Source: Streptomyces lanatus (GTDB lineage Bacteria; Actinomycetota; Actinomycetes; Streptomycetales; Streptomycetaceae). From it: a stretch of 64,000 nucleotides of DNA. The stretch's first letter is position 1, and each line of letters begins with the position of its first letter. Location: contig NZ_BNBM01000011.1 of NCBI RefSeq assembly GCF_014655715.1, forward strand, positions 124,001 to 188,000. The letters are read 5' to 3'. The notes beneath the pieces were generated by a model that was not told where the DNA came from, searched no databases, and saw only the letters and a program-made list of their open reading frames with translations. Below are positions 43,013 through 51,573 of this stretch, one piece after another. Position numbers and translations under genes: made by a program.

Positions 43013-43022
43013 GGGCTCTTTC

Positions 43023-43055
43023 GATACATCGACGTATCCGATACATTCCTGCATC
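43023..43055. promoter_or_regulatory. Tandem palindromes, probable operator of the TetR gene
   Basis: GATAC-N6-GTATC (43023-43038, perfect arms) is followed 17 bases on by a looser copy, GATAC-N6-GCATC (43040-43055). They lie 17-49 bases before the TetR start codon, a usual place for autoregulation by a TetR dimer pair. Confidence 0.6.
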
Positions 43056-43071
43056 GAACGGAGGTCCTGAC

Positions 43072-43698
43072 ATGGCGGTCCACGGAACGACCAAGCGCGT
43101 CACCAAGCGCCGGGTCCGTACGCGCGCCAATCTCCTGGACGCCGCCTTCATGGTCTTCGCGGCCAAAGGCTTCGGGCGGGTCTCCATCGAGGAGGTCTGC
43201 GAGGCCGCCGGCTACAGCAGGGGCGCCTTCTACTCCAACTTCGACAGCCTGGACGAGCTGTTCTTCGCGCTCTATCGGGAGCGCGCGGACCTCATCGCCG
43301 ACCAGGTCGCCGGGGCGCTCGCGCTCGACGGACCGGACCTGGACGTGCCCGCCGCCGTGGACCGGGTGACCGAGGCGCTGCTCCTGGACCGCGACTGGCT
43401 GCTGGTGAAGACGGACTTCCTGGTGCACGCCGCCCGCGACCAGGCCGTCGCCCAGACCCTGCTGGAGCACCGCGCCCGGCTGCGCGGCGCGATCGCCGAA
43501 CGGCTCGCCCGCGCACGGGGCCGCGCCACGCTGCCCGCCGTGCTCGGCGACATCGAAGGCGCCGCGCACGCCGTGGTCGCCGCGTATGACGGCGTCACCA
43601 CCCAACTGCTGCTGGACAAGGACGTGGAGCACGCCCGTGCCTGGCTGAAACAACTGCTCACCGCGCTGCTGACCGACGGCAGCGACAGCACCGGATGA
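43072..43698 (+). CDS. TetR-family repressor
   Basis: 208 residues. The N-terminal helix-turn-helix is RANLLDAAFMVFAAKGFGRVSIEEVCEAAGYSRGAFYSNFDSLDELFFALY (about 17-68); the C-terminal ligand domain is helical and not assignable. The basic N-terminus (TTKRVTKRRVRTR) extends DNA contact. GGAGG lies 7 bases before the ATG. It is followed 16 bases later by a KstD-like flavoprotein gene, which it probably controls together with itself through the palindromes just upstream. Confidence 0.9.
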   Translation: MAVHGTTKRVTKRRVRTRANLLDAAFMVFAAKGFGRVSIEEVCEAAGYSRGAFYSNFDSLDELFFALYRERADLIADQVAGALALDGPDLDVPAAVDRVTEALLLDRDWLLVKTDFLVHAARDQAVAQTLLEHRARLRGAIAERLARARGRATLPAVLGDIEGAAHAVVAAYDGVTTQLLLDKDVEHARAWLKQLLTALLTDGSDSTG

Positions 43699-43714
43699 AG
43701 AGGGGACGGTCGCC

Positions 43715-45388
43715 ATGGATGCCGACGTCATCGTCGTCGGAGCGGGACTCGCGGGCCTGGTCGCCGCGAGCGAACTGACCAGCCGGGGCCGCAGGGTCGC
43801 GCTGGTCGACCAGGAGAACGCCGCCAACCTCGGCGGGCAGGCGTTCTGGTCCTTCGGCGGGCTGTTCCTCGTGGACTCCCCGGAGCAGCGGCGCCTGGGC
43901 ATCAAGGACTCCCTCGACCTGGCCTGGAACGACTGGCAGGGCAGCGCCGGGTTCGACCGGGTGGACGACGAGGACTCCTGGGCGGTGCGCTGGGCGCGCG
44001 CGTACGTCGAGTTCGCGGCCGGCGAGAAGCGGTCCTGGCTGGACACGCACGGCATCAAGTTCCTGCCCACCGTGGGCTGGGCCGAGCGCGGCGACCTGCG
44101 CGCCGACGGCCACGGCAACTCCGTGCCCCGCTTCCACATCGCCTGGGGCACCGGTACGGGGGTCGTGGAGCCGTTCGTCCGGTATGTCAAGCAGGCGGCG
44201 CGCGACGGGCTGCTGACCTTCTACCACCGGTACCAGGTGGACGAACTGGTCATCGAGGACGGCTCCGCGCGCGGCGTACGCGGGACCGTGCTCGCCGACG
44301 ACCACTCGCCCCGCGGTGTCTCCTCCAACCGGGACCGTGTCGGTGAGTTCGAACTGACCGCGCAGGCCGTCATAGTCACCAGCGGTGGCATCGGCGCCAA
44401 CCACGACATCGTCCGCCGCTACTGGCCCGAGCGGCTCGGCACCCCGCCCACCGAGATGGTCACCGGCGTCCCCGCCTACGTCGACGGACGCATGCTCGAC
44501 ATCAGCGCCGAGGCCGGCGTACGCCTGGTCAACCGCGACCGCATGTGGCACTACACCGAGGGCCTGCAGAACTGGGACCCCATCTGGCCAGGCCACGGCA
44601 TCCGCATCCTCCCTGGCCCGTCCTCCATGTGGTTCGACGCCCTCGGCCGCCGCCTGCCCGACCCCTGCCTGCCCGGCTACGACACCCTCGGCACCCTCAA
44701 GCATCTGCGCACCGACGCCGACATCGCCGGCCACGACCACTGCTGGTTCATCCTCACCCAGAAGATCATCGAGAAGGAGTTCGCGCTCTCTGGCTCCGAG
44801 CAGAACCCCGACATCACCGCCAAGGACCGCACCGGGTTCCTGAAGGAGCGCGTGCTCGGCAAGGGCGCCCCGGGACCGGTCGCGGCGTTCCTGCGCAACG
44901 GCGCGGACTTCGTGACCGCGCCCAACCTGGAGCAACTGGTCGAGAAGATGAACCAGTTGACGGACAAGCCACTCCTCGACGTGGACGGCATCCGACGCCA
45001 GATCGAGGCCCGCGACCTCCAGATCGCCAACCCCTACAGCAAGGACGCCCAGGTCCAGGGCATCCGCAACGCCCGCCGCTACATCGGCGACCGCCTCGGC
45101 CGCGTCGCCACCCCGCACCGCATCCTCGACCCCGCGGCCGGCCCCCTCATCGGCGTCAAGCTGCACGTCCTGACCCGCAAGACCCTCGGCGGCATCCAGA
45201 CCGACCTCGACTCCCGTGCCCTCGGCACCGACGGCACCCCCATCGACGGCCTGTACGCGGCCGGCGAGGTCGCCGGCTTCGGCGGTGGCGGCGTCCATGG
45301 CTACAACGCCCTGGAGGGCACCTTCCTCGGCGGCTGCCTCTTCTCGGGGCGGGCGGCGGGACGGGCGGCGGCACGGCAGATCGCCTGA
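43715..45388 (+). CDS. FAD-binding dehydrogenase (3-ketosteroid dehydrogenase/fumarate reductase-like)
   Basis: 557 residues. FAD is bound by DVIVVGAGLAGLVAASELTSRGRRVALVDQE (1-33) and a late GLYAAGEVAGFGGGGVHGYNALEGTFLGGCLFSGRAAG. The family also shows GGQAFWSFGGLF and VTSGGIGANHDIVRRYWPERLG. It is the KsdD-like FAD-binding dehydrogenase group found widely in actinobacteria, which is related to but distinct from proven Delta1-ketosteroid dehydrogenases. A steroid substrate is therefore only a guess. GAGGGGACGG precedes the ATG. Likely co-transcribed with the TetR gene. Confidence 0.87.
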   Translation: MDADVIVVGAGLAGLVAASELTSRGRRVALVDQENAANLGGQAFWSFGGLFLVDSPEQRRLGIKDSLDLAWNDWQGSAGFDRVDDEDSWAVRWARAYVEFAAGEKRSWLDTHGIKFLPTVGWAERGDLRADGHGNSVPRFHIAWGTGTGVVEPFVRYVKQAARDGLLTFYHRYQVDELVIEDGSARGVRGTVLADDHSPRGVSSNRDRVGEFELTAQAVIVTSGGIGANHDIVRRYWPERLGTPPTEMVTGVPAYVDGRMLDISAEAGVRLVNRDRMWHYTEGLQNWDPIWPGHGIRILPGPSSMWFDALGRRLPDPCLPGYDTLGTLKHLRTDADIAGHDHCWFILTQKIIEKEFALSGSEQNPDITAKDRTGFLKERVLGKGAPGPVAAFLRNGADFVTAPNLEQLVEKMNQLTDKPLLDVDGIRRQIEARDLQIANPYSKDAQVQGIRNARRYIGDRLGRVATPHRILDPAAGPLIGVKLHVLTRKTLGGIQTDLDSRALGTDGTPIDGLYAAGEVAGFGGGGVHGYNALEGTFLGGCLFSGRAAGRAAARQIA

Positions 45389-45400
45389 TTTTTAAAAGCT

Positions 45401-45751
45401 TCAGGATTGGAGGAGGCGGGCCAGCACCGCGGCGTGACTCTCAGCGGGGGTCTTCGACGCGGTCAGCAGGGTCACCGCACCCTTGCCCGCCAACTCCCTC
45501 ACCTGATCGAGGAGTTCGGCCGCCTCCGGGGCGGCCAGCTCCGCCTCGTAACGCTCGGCGAACTCCTCGTGGGAGCCCTCGCCCGCGTGATACCAGCGCC
45601 GCAGCTCCGTGGACGGAGTGAGCCCCTTGGGCCACTCGTCCACGCGGGCCGCGTCCTTCGACAGGCCGCGCGGCCAGAGCCGGTCGACCAGGACACGCAC
45701 ACCGTCCTCGGGCTCGGGTGCTTCATAGACACGACGGATGCGGACGCTCAT
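45401..45751 (-). CDS. DUF488 family protein
   Basis: 116 residues: SVRIRRVYEAPEPEDGVRVLVDRLWPRGLSKDAARVDEWPKGLTPSTELRRWYHA is the classic DUF488 (YeaO-like) start, and VTLLTASKTPAESHAAVLARLL its end. The function is unknown; this group is sometimes linked with uroporphyrin-III methyltransferase-like annotation, which I do not support here. It lies convergent to the FAD dehydrogenase, ending 12 bases from it. Confidence 0.88.
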   Translation of the reverse strand: MSVRIRRVYEAPEPEDGVRVLVDRLWPRGLSKDAARVDEWPKGLTPSTELRRWYHAGEGSHEEFAERYEAELAAPEAAELLDQVRELAGKGAVTLLTASKTPAESHAAVLARLLQS

Positions 45752-45828
45752 GGCCGGGCCTTTCCGGTAGACGTGATGGACGTGACGGACCTGACGAGTT
45801 CCTCACAAGTGTCGGTCAAGGTCGACGC

Positions 45829-46569
45829 ATGATCACGTACAAGTCCCGTGTCGCCCTGCTCGGCGCCGCCCTGCTGCTGACCGGCTGCGGCGGCGGTGCC
45901 GAGGCGGCGCCGGACCACCAGCCCGCCGCGACCAGGACACCGACCAGCACGCCGCTGCCCGACGTCGCCCTTGAGGTGGCCCCGCAGCAACTGCCCGGAC
46001 TCGGCCCCGAGACCTGGGCGAAGGTGCCCGACGAGGCCCGGCAGGCCGTCGTCGTCACCGGGAACGGCAGGAACTCCTCGCGGTCCACGGTCGTCCTGTA
46101 CGAGCGCAGCGACATCGGCTGGGAGGCACGCGCCGAGTGGCCCGCGCACAACGCGCTGCGCGGCTGGAGCGACCATCACCGGGCCGGTGACCTGCGCTCA
46201 CCCATCGGGGTCTTCACGCTCACGGACGCCGGGGGCCTGCTCCGCGACCCCGGCACCCGACTGCCGTACGACCAAGGCTCCGGATTCACCGTCAACGGCA
46301 CCGGCTTCGAGGGCGAGCCCCTCGCGGGCTCCTTCGACTACGTCATCGCCATCAACTACAACCGGCAGCCCGGTACCACCCCGCTGGACTGGACCCGCCC
46401 GCTCGGCGCCGGACGCGGCGGCGGCATATGGCTGCACGTGGACCATGGCGGACCCACGCAGGGCTGCGTCAGCGTCGCACGCGAGCACATGAGGAAACTG
46501 CTGCGCACACTCGACCCCGACCTGCATCCCGTCGTCGTCATGGGCGACGCCAAGTCGCTCGCCCGCTGA
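45829..46569 (+). CDS. L,D-transpeptidase-family lipoprotein
   Basis: 246 residues with a lipobox (LLGAALLLTGC, Cys at residue 20), so anchored outside the membrane. The YkuD-like catalytic stretch HVDHGGPTQGCVSVAREHM holds the nucleophile Cys in the H-x-S/T-x-G-C pattern. Upstream lie SPIGVFTLTDAGG and FDYVIAINYNRQPG, typical of the ErfK/YbiS/YnhG set. It may form 3-3 peptidoglycan crosslinks or cleave peptides. A two-component system begins 29 bases downstream in the same direction and may sense the wall. Confidence 0.86.
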   Translation: MITYKSRVALLGAALLLTGCGGGAEAAPDHQPAATRTPTSTPLPDVALEVAPQQLPGLGPETWAKVPDEARQAVVVTGNGRNSSRSTVVLYERSDIGWEARAEWPAHNALRGWSDHHRAGDLRSPIGVFTLTDAGGLLRDPGTRLPYDQGSGFTVNGTGFEGEPLAGSFDYVIAINYNRQPGTTPLDWTRPLGAGRGGGIWLHVDHGGPTQGCVSVAREHMRKLLRTLDPDLHPVVVMGDAKSLAR

Positions 46570-46598
46570 AATCCCCCCGACCGCTTAGGATCCGCCGC

Positions 46599-47294
46599 GT
46601 GTGCGCACATGTGCTGGTCGCCGAGGACGACGAGATGCAGGCCGAACTCATACGCCGCTCCCTGCTGGCAGAGGGCCATACGGCGACCGTCGTGCACGAC
46701 GGCCCGGCCGCTCTCGACGCGGTCCTGCGGCGACGTCCCGACCTGGTCGTCCTGGACCTGATGCTCCCCGTGATCGACGGCTTCGGGGTCTGCCGCGTGC
46801 TGCGCCGGGACGACGACATCCCGGTGCTGATGCTGACGGCCCGGTCCGCCGAGGACGACGTCCTGCTCGGCCTGGAACTCGGCGCGGACGACTACATGAC
46901 CAAGCCGTACAGTCCGCGCGAGCTGATGGCCCGTATCCGCACGGTGCTGCGGCGCAGCGGGCGCGCCGATGCCCGACGCGAGGACCCCGTCGTACGGGCC
47001 GCCGGGATCGCCGTCGACCCCGAGCGGCACGAGGTGCGGTGCGACGGGGCGGCGGTGGAGTGCACACCGGCCGAGTTCGAGATCCTCCTCGCCATGGTGG
47101 CCGAGCCCGAACGGGTCTTCTCCCGGCGGCAGTTGCTGGAGTGCACCCGGGGCACCGACCGGGCGTCCACCGAGCGGGCCGTCGACGTCCACATCATGAA
47201 CCTGCGCAAGAAGATCGAGGCCGATCCGCGCAGCCCCGCCCGGCTCCTGACCGTGTTCGGCGTCGGCTACAAGCTCAGCGGAGGACGCGGATGA
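46599..47294 (+). CDS. OmpR-family response regulator
   Basis: 231 residues. Receiver domain about 3-118: acidic pocket AEDDE, phosphoacceptor in LVVLDLMLPVIDG, then LTARS and MTKPY for Thr and Lys. A winged-helix DNA-binding domain follows (about 130-228; CTPAEFEILLAMVAEPERVFSRRQLL, DVHIMNLRKKIEADP, LLTVFGVGYKL). The GTG at 46599 is preceded by AGGA. The stop overlaps the histidine-kinase ATG (ATGA), so the pair is coupled. Confidence 0.94.
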   Translation: MCAHVLVAEDDEMQAELIRRSLLAEGHTATVVHDGPAALDAVLRRRPDLVVLDLMLPVIDGFGVCRVLRRDDDIPVLMLTARSAEDDVLLGLELGADDYMTKPYSPRELMARIRTVLRRSGRADARREDPVVRAAGIAVDPERHEVRCDGAAVECTPAEFEILLAMVAEPERVFSRRQLLECTRGTDRASTERAVDVHIMNLRKKIEADPRSPARLLTVFGVGYKLSGGRG

Positions 47295-49114
47295 CCCGGC
47301 GGATACCCCTGCGCAAGCGCCTGCTGGTCCGGCTGCTGATCGCCTCGGTGCTGATCGCCGTGTGCTCGGTGGCGGCGACGGCCTGGCTTGCGGTGGAGAC
47401 CACCACCCGGGCGCTGCGCGAGGAACAGGGCCAGGTCCTCGCCGAGGACATGGACGTCCTCGCCCGGCTCAGCGGATACGCCGCGACCCACCCGGACTGG
47501 CGGGGCGTCGAGAAGACGGTTCGCGAGCTGTCCGCGCGCACCGGCCGCCGTATCGCCCTCACCACCACCGACCGCCGGACCATCGCCGACTCGGCCCCGC
47601 CCGGCACCTCCCTGCCGCCACGCGCCGCCGCCACCGTCGACCCCCTGCACATCGACACCTACACGGAGCGCGGAGCGCAGCGCGGCGGCGTCGACCCCCG
47701 GGTCGTCGGGCCGTACCGGGTGACCGACGAGGAGCGCGCCAAGCTGGAGAAGCTCGCCTCGACGCGGCAGCGGTGCTTCGCCCGCAACGGCTACGACGCC
47801 GTCGTCGTGCAGACGCCGAGCGGCCGGCCGGTCGTCACCGACCACGACGGGCCCGTAGCGGGCGGGGTCGTGCCCGACGAGTGCGCCGACGGCCTGCTCA
47901 ACACCACGACACCGACCGAGAACAAGGCGCTGGCCGACCTGTCGGAGCGGGCCGGGAAGTGTCTCGACCGGCGCGGACTGAACCCCGGTTCGCAGCCTTT
48001 CGGCACGGTCGACGTGACCGAGAAGCGGCTCGGCACCCGCTACCTCCTGGGGAAGGCCGAGGGGATCGACGACCGCACGGCCCTGCGGGACGCGGACCGC
48101 TGCGTCGACGACGCTCGACGCGCCCAACTCGATCCGTACGTCGCCCCCGTGGCCGAACTCTTCCTGGGCGGCGGCGACACGACCGCCGTCCGCTTCGACA
48201 TGTCCCCGGCGAACAAGGCCAAGGTCGTCGGCGTCGCCGGACTCGTCCTCGCGGTCACGGTGGCCGTGACGGCGGCCGTCGCCACCCGGCTCGTACGGCC
48301 GCTGCGGGCGCTGACCGAGGCCGCCCAGCAGCCGCCCGAGCTGCATGCGCGAGTCCCCGTCACCACCCGGGACGAGACCGGCATCCTCGCCGCGGCCTTC
48401 AACGAACTCGCCGAGCGCCGCGAGCGGCTGGAGGCCCAGCGCAAGGCGATGGTCAGCGATGTCGCCCATGAGCTGCGCACCCCGCTCACCAACATCCGCG
48501 GCTGGCTGGAGGTCACCCGCGACGGCGTCGTCGACCCCGACCCGGCCCTGCTCGCCTCCCTGCACGACGAGTCCCTCGTCCTCCAGCGCGTCATCGACGA
48601 CCTCCAGGACCTCGCCGCCGCCGACGCGGGCACCCTGCGCCTGCACCGCGAGCCGATCCCCGTCGACGAGCTGCTCGACCAGGTCGCCGCCGCCCACCGC
48701 GTCGCCGCCGACACGGCCGGCGTCACCCTGCACACCACGGCCGACGGCACCCCGTGGCTCGACGCCGACCCCGTGCGCATGCGTCAGGCACTCGGCAACC
48801 TCGTCTCCAACGCCCTGCGGCACACACCGGCCGACGGCACCGTCACCCTCGCCGCCCGGCGCGACGGCGACGACGTCGTCCTCACGGTCACCGACACCGG
48901 GACCGGCATCGCGCCCGAGGATCTGCCGTACGTCTTCGACCGGTTCTGGCGGGCCGAGAAGTCCCGCAGCCGACGGACCGGAGGCAGCGGGCTCGGCCTG
49001 CCGATCGTCCGGCATCTCGTCGCCGCGCACGGCGGTACGGCGGAGGCGGCGAGCGAGCCCGGCGCCGGATCGGTGTTCACCTTGCGACTGCCCGCGGCCT
49101 CGGCACCGGAGTGA
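47291..49114 (+). CDS. Membrane sensor histidine kinase, partner of the OmpR-type regulator
   Basis: 607 residues. Membrane helix 1 is about 12-33 (LVRLLIASVLIAVCSVAATAW) and helix 2 about 315-335 (VVGVAGLVLAVTVAVTAAVA). Between them is an unusually large outer domain of about 280 residues with four cysteines (QRCFARNG, PDECADG, GKCLDRRG, DRCVDDAR). Inside are HAMP (LVRPLRALTEAAQ), HisKA (VSDVAHELRTPLTNIRGWL) and HATPase motifs (NLVSNALRH, VTDTGTGIAPEDLPYVFDRFWRAEKSRSR, GGSGLGLPIVRHL). It should phosphorylate the regulator just upstream in response to an outside signal. Confidence 0.94.
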   Translation: MTRRIPLRKRLLVRLLIASVLIAVCSVAATAWLAVETTTRALREEQGQVLAEDMDVLARLSGYAATHPDWRGVEKTVRELSARTGRRIALTTTDRRTIADSAPPGTSLPPRAAATVDPLHIDTYTERGAQRGGVDPRVVGPYRVTDEERAKLEKLASTRQRCFARNGYDAVVVQTPSGRPVVTDHDGPVAGGVVPDECADGLLNTTTPTENKALADLSERAGKCLDRRGLNPGSQPFGTVDVTEKRLGTRYLLGKAEGIDDRTALRDADRCVDDARRAQLDPYVAPVAELFLGGGDTTAVRFDMSPANKAKVVGVAGLVLAVTVAVTAAVATRLVRPLRALTEAAQQPPELHARVPVTTRDETGILAAAFNELAERRERLEAQRKAMVSDVAHELRTPLTNIRGWLEVTRDGVVDPDPALLASLHDESLVLQRVIDDLQDLAAADAGTLRLHREPIPVDELLDQVAAAHRVAADTAGVTLHTTADGTPWLDADPVRMRQALGNLVSNALRHTPADGTVTLAARRDGDDVVLTVTDTGTGIAPEDLPYVFDRFWRAEKSRSRRTGGSGLGLPIVRHLVAAHGGTAEAASEPGAGSVFTLRLPAASAPE

Positions 49115-49128
49115 CGCCGGCCCGTCGG

Positions 49129-49362
49129 TCACCCGGCCCGCTGCCGCAACGCCCTTCGCTCGGCCTCGCTCGTGCCGCCCCAGATCCCGATGTACTGGTC
49201 CATCTCCAGGGCCCAGCGCAGACACTGCTCCCGGACCGAGCAGCGCCGGCAGACGGCCTTCGCCTGCTCCGTCTGCAGCACGGTCGGTCCGGATGTGCCG
49301 ATCGGGTAGAAGAGGTCGGGGTCCTCATGGCGGCAGGCGGCGCTCTCTCGCCAGTCGTCCAT
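49129..49362 (-). CDS. WhiB-family iron-sulfur regulator (WblE-like)
   Basis: 77 residues. The four cluster cysteines are C10, C38, C41 and C47 (AACRHEDP; KAVCRRCSVREQC), followed by the WhiB signature GIWGGTSEAERRAL and a basic tail. WhiB proteins hold a 4Fe-4S cluster and contact sigma-A. The short length and DLFYPIG stretch are closest to the WblE type. The ATG at 49362 is used; its frame extends upstream but there it runs into the intergenic region. Confidence 0.93.
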   Translation of the reverse strand: MDDWRESAACRHEDPDLFYPIGTSGPTVLQTEQAKAVCRRCSVREQCLRWALEMDQYIGIWGGTSEAERRALRQRAG

Positions 49363-49469
49363 CAAAGTCACCTGCGATCGTCGAACGTGCCCTCGGTGGT
49401 TGCATTTACTCGTTTTCGAGTCGCCTGTCGATGCGCAAGTGAAACCCGGTCGGATCCCGGCGGATCCGG

Positions 49470-50687
49470 TCACTGTTCGCGCATGCCCCACGGGGAGCCG
49501 TACTCGGTCAGCAGATCCAGGAAGGGCCGGGCCGGGAACGCCTCCGGGCCGAGCACGCCGGAGCCCGACCAGGCGCCGCCGGCGAGGAGTTCGAGGGCGA
49601 CGACCGGGTTGACGGCGGTCTGCCACACCACGGCCTGGGAGCCGTACTCCTTCATGGACCACTGGTTGTCGACCACGTGGTACAGATACACCTCGCGCGG
49701 CTCGCCGTCCTTCACGCCCCGCACCCAGGTGCCCGCACAGGTCTTGCCGTGCATCCGCTCGCCCAGCGTCGCCGGGTCGGGCAGACACGCGGCGACGACG
49801 TCCCGGGGCGAGACCCGCACCGGCCCGTCGGCACCCGGCACGGTCACCGGCTCCGTGCGGTCCAGGCCCAGCAGGTGCAGAGTCTTCAGCGTGCCGATGA
49901 ACTCCTCGCCCAGGCCGTACTTGAAGGTGACCCGGTGCGCGTCCACCCAGCGCGGCATCAGCAGCACCTCCTCGTGCTCCACGTTCACGCACTCGACCGG
50001 GCCGATGCCCTCGGGGAAGTCGAACACCTCGGGCTCACTGAACGGCTCGGTGGTGAACCAGCCGCGGTCGTTCTCATAGACGACCGGCGGGTTGAGGCAC
50101 TCCTCGATCGTCGTCCAGATGCTGAAGGACGGGGCGAAGTCATAGCCGTCGACGGTGAGATTCGCGCCGTCGCGGACCCCGATCTCCTCGATCTCGTCGA
50201 AGAGCTCGTCGGCCGCGTACCGGGCGAACACGTCCGACAGCCCCGGCTCCACACCCATCCCGACAAGGGCCAGCGCCCCGGCCTTCTCCCACTCGTCCGC
50301 CTGCTCGAACTGCGCGTCGCCCAGCTTGACCCCGCACTCCTCGTACGGCCGCTCAGGGTGCGGGTGCGACAGCGACATCGCCATGTCGACATAGGTGGCC
50401 CCGGCGGCGCGCGCCGCCCGGAACAGCGGCATCACGAAACGCGGGTCGGTGGCATTGAGCAGCACATCGCACGCGTGCCGCTCCAGCAGCGCGGTGACGG
50501 CCGCCTCGTCACTGGCGTCGACACGCTCGGCCCTGAACCGTGCGTCACCGCCGAGCGCCGCCACGGCCGCCTCGGCGCGGGCGGGGTCGTAGTCGGCGAC
50601 CACCATCGCCTCGAAGAACGGACGGCGGGCCGCGATCCGGGTGATGGCGGTACCCACCCCGCCGGCACCCACGAGCAGTACACGCAT
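49470..50687 (-). CDS. Saccharopine dehydrogenase family protein
   Basis: 405 residues. A Rossmann start (MRVLLVGAGGVGTAITRIAARR) and the saccharopine-dehydrogenase core (VDASDEAAVTALLERHACDVLLNATDPRFVMPLFRAARAAGATYVDMA) are clear, as is GMGVEPGLSDVFARYAADEL. Such enzymes act as lysine/saccharopine or carboxynorspermidine-type dehydrogenases; the exact substrate is not evident. A LysG/LysE lysine-export pair lies 1 kb away, which suggests a lysine link, but a TetR gene separates them. Divergent from the TetR gene. Confidence 0.88.
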   Translation of the reverse strand: MRVLLVGAGGVGTAITRIAARRPFFEAMVVADYDPARAEAAVAALGGDARFRAERVDASDEAAVTALLERHACDVLLNATDPRFVMPLFRAARAAGATYVDMAMSLSHPHPERPYEECGVKLGDAQFEQADEWEKAGALALVGMGVEPGLSDVFARYAADELFDEIEEIGVRDGANLTVDGYDFAPSFSIWTTIEECLNPPVVYENDRGWFTTEPFSEPEVFDFPEGIGPVECVNVEHEEVLLMPRWVDAHRVTFKYGLGEEFIGTLKTLHLLGLDRTEPVTVPGADGPVRVSPRDVVAACLPDPATLGERMHGKTCAGTWVRGVKDGEPREVYLYHVVDNQWSMKEYGSQAVVWQTAVNPVVALELLAGGAWSGSGVLGPEAFPARPFLDLLTEYGSPWGMREQ

Positions 50688-50756
50688 GGCAAGACTCCCT
50701 CGACTGAAGGTCTACGACGTGGTGGGGCCCCGCCGGAGATACAACGCGGCCCGGTC

Positions 50757-50784
50757 CCTTAAGGTCAATGGCGTTGGCATAAGG
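50757..50784. promoter_or_regulatory. Candidate operator between the saccharopine-DH and TetR genes
   Basis: CCTTA-N18-TAAGG brackets an inner CAA-N5-TTG (50766-50776). Both are small palindromes between divergent starts, just upstream of the TetR ribosome-binding site. Weak evidence for autoregulation. Confidence 0.35.
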
Positions 50785-50796
50785 ATGGAGGATCTC

Positions 50797-51573
50797 GTGC
50801 CGAAACCGGTCATACCGGAGGAGAAGCGGCGCCGACGACGCCCCACGAAAAGCGGCACGGTGCTGTCGGAGCGGCTGATCGTCGACGCGGCGCTACGCCT
50901 GCTCCGCGAACACGGCAGCGCCGGCCTCACCGCCCGCCGCCTCGGCCTCGCCCTCGACGCCGACCCGAGCACGCTCTACCGCTACTTCCGCGGCATGGAC
51001 GACCTGACCCTCGCCATCGGCGACGCACTGATCGGCCAGGCACTGGAGGGCTGGACGCCGACGGGGGAGTGGTGCGAGGACCTGCGCACGGTCGGCCTGC
51101 GCATCCACGCCGCGTATGTGGCTCACCCTCAGGCGGCCGTCCTGACCACGAGCAGGGTCACGGGCCGGGCGAATGAACTGGCCGCCGACGAGACGGTGCT
51201 GGAGATCCTGCGCGGGGCTGGCTTCCCGCTCGCGGACATCGTCCGCATCTACCACGCCTTCATCGACCAGACGCTGGCGTTCGCGGCGCTGGACGCGGCG
51301 TCGTTGGCGTTGCCGAGCGCGGCGCTACAGGCCGACGAGGAGATGTGGCGCAAGACGTACGCAAGGCTCCCGATGGCGACCTATCCACGGATCGCCGAGG
51401 CGGCCCCACTGCTGGCGACCCGGATGGTGACGAGCGCATATCCGACGGCACTGGAGATGCTGCTGGACAGTGCATGCCGGTACCTGGACGTGCCCCTCAG
51501 GGGCGCGGGGAACTGCGCGACCAGCCACAACGAACCCGCACCCGCCAATGGGCCGATCGCCCCCCTCTCATAG
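50797..51573 (+). CDS. TetR-family regulator with a repeat-derived C-terminal tail
   Basis: 258 residues. A basic arm (EEKRRRRRPTKSGT) and helix-turn-helix (LIVDAALRLLREHGSAGLTARRLGLALDADPSTLYRYFRGMDDLTLAIGD) precede a TetR_C-like ligand domain. The start is the GTG at 50797: GGAGG lies five bases before it, inside the alternative ATG start at 50785. The last 25 or so residues (LRGAGNCATSHNEPAPANG...) are encoded by a dispersed repeat (51494-51553), so the domain really ends near residue 230. The stop overlaps the convergent lysG gene by 6 bases. Confidence 0.88.
   Translation: MPKPVIPEEKRRRRRPTKSGTVLSERLIVDAALRLLREHGSAGLTARRLGLALDADPSTLYRYFRGMDDLTLAIGDALIGQALEGWTPTGEWCEDLRTVGLRIHAAYVAHPQAAVLTTSRVTGRANELAADETVLEILRGAGFPLADIVRIYHAFIDQTLAFAALDAASLALPSAALQADEEMWRKTYARLPMATYPRIAEAAPLLATRMVTSAYPTALEMLLDSACRYLDVPLRGAGNCATSHNEPAPANGPIAPLS
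51494..51553 (+). repeat. Streptomyces dispersed 'GGGGCGCGGGGAACTGCGCGA' type repeat, read through by the TetR gene
   Basis: The stretch CAGGGGCGCGGGGAACTGCG and the following CCAGCCACAACGAACCCG match, from memory, an element seen many times in Streptomyces genomes, usually between genes. Here it forms the 3' end of the TetR reading frame. I found no second copy in this window, so the assignment rests on recognition. Confidence 0.6.

Noticed and set aside
42934..44190. Minus-strand Glu-rich frame through the alkB-tetR gap and over the TetR gene
   Set aside because: It is the antisense of two well-supported genes; the Glu run comes from the 12-bp repeat, and no start signal is seen.
43715..45388. 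Naming the flavoprotein KstD and the region a steroid-degradation cluster
   Set aside because: It is in the KsdD-like family but lacks other steroid genes; the family name does not prove substrate.
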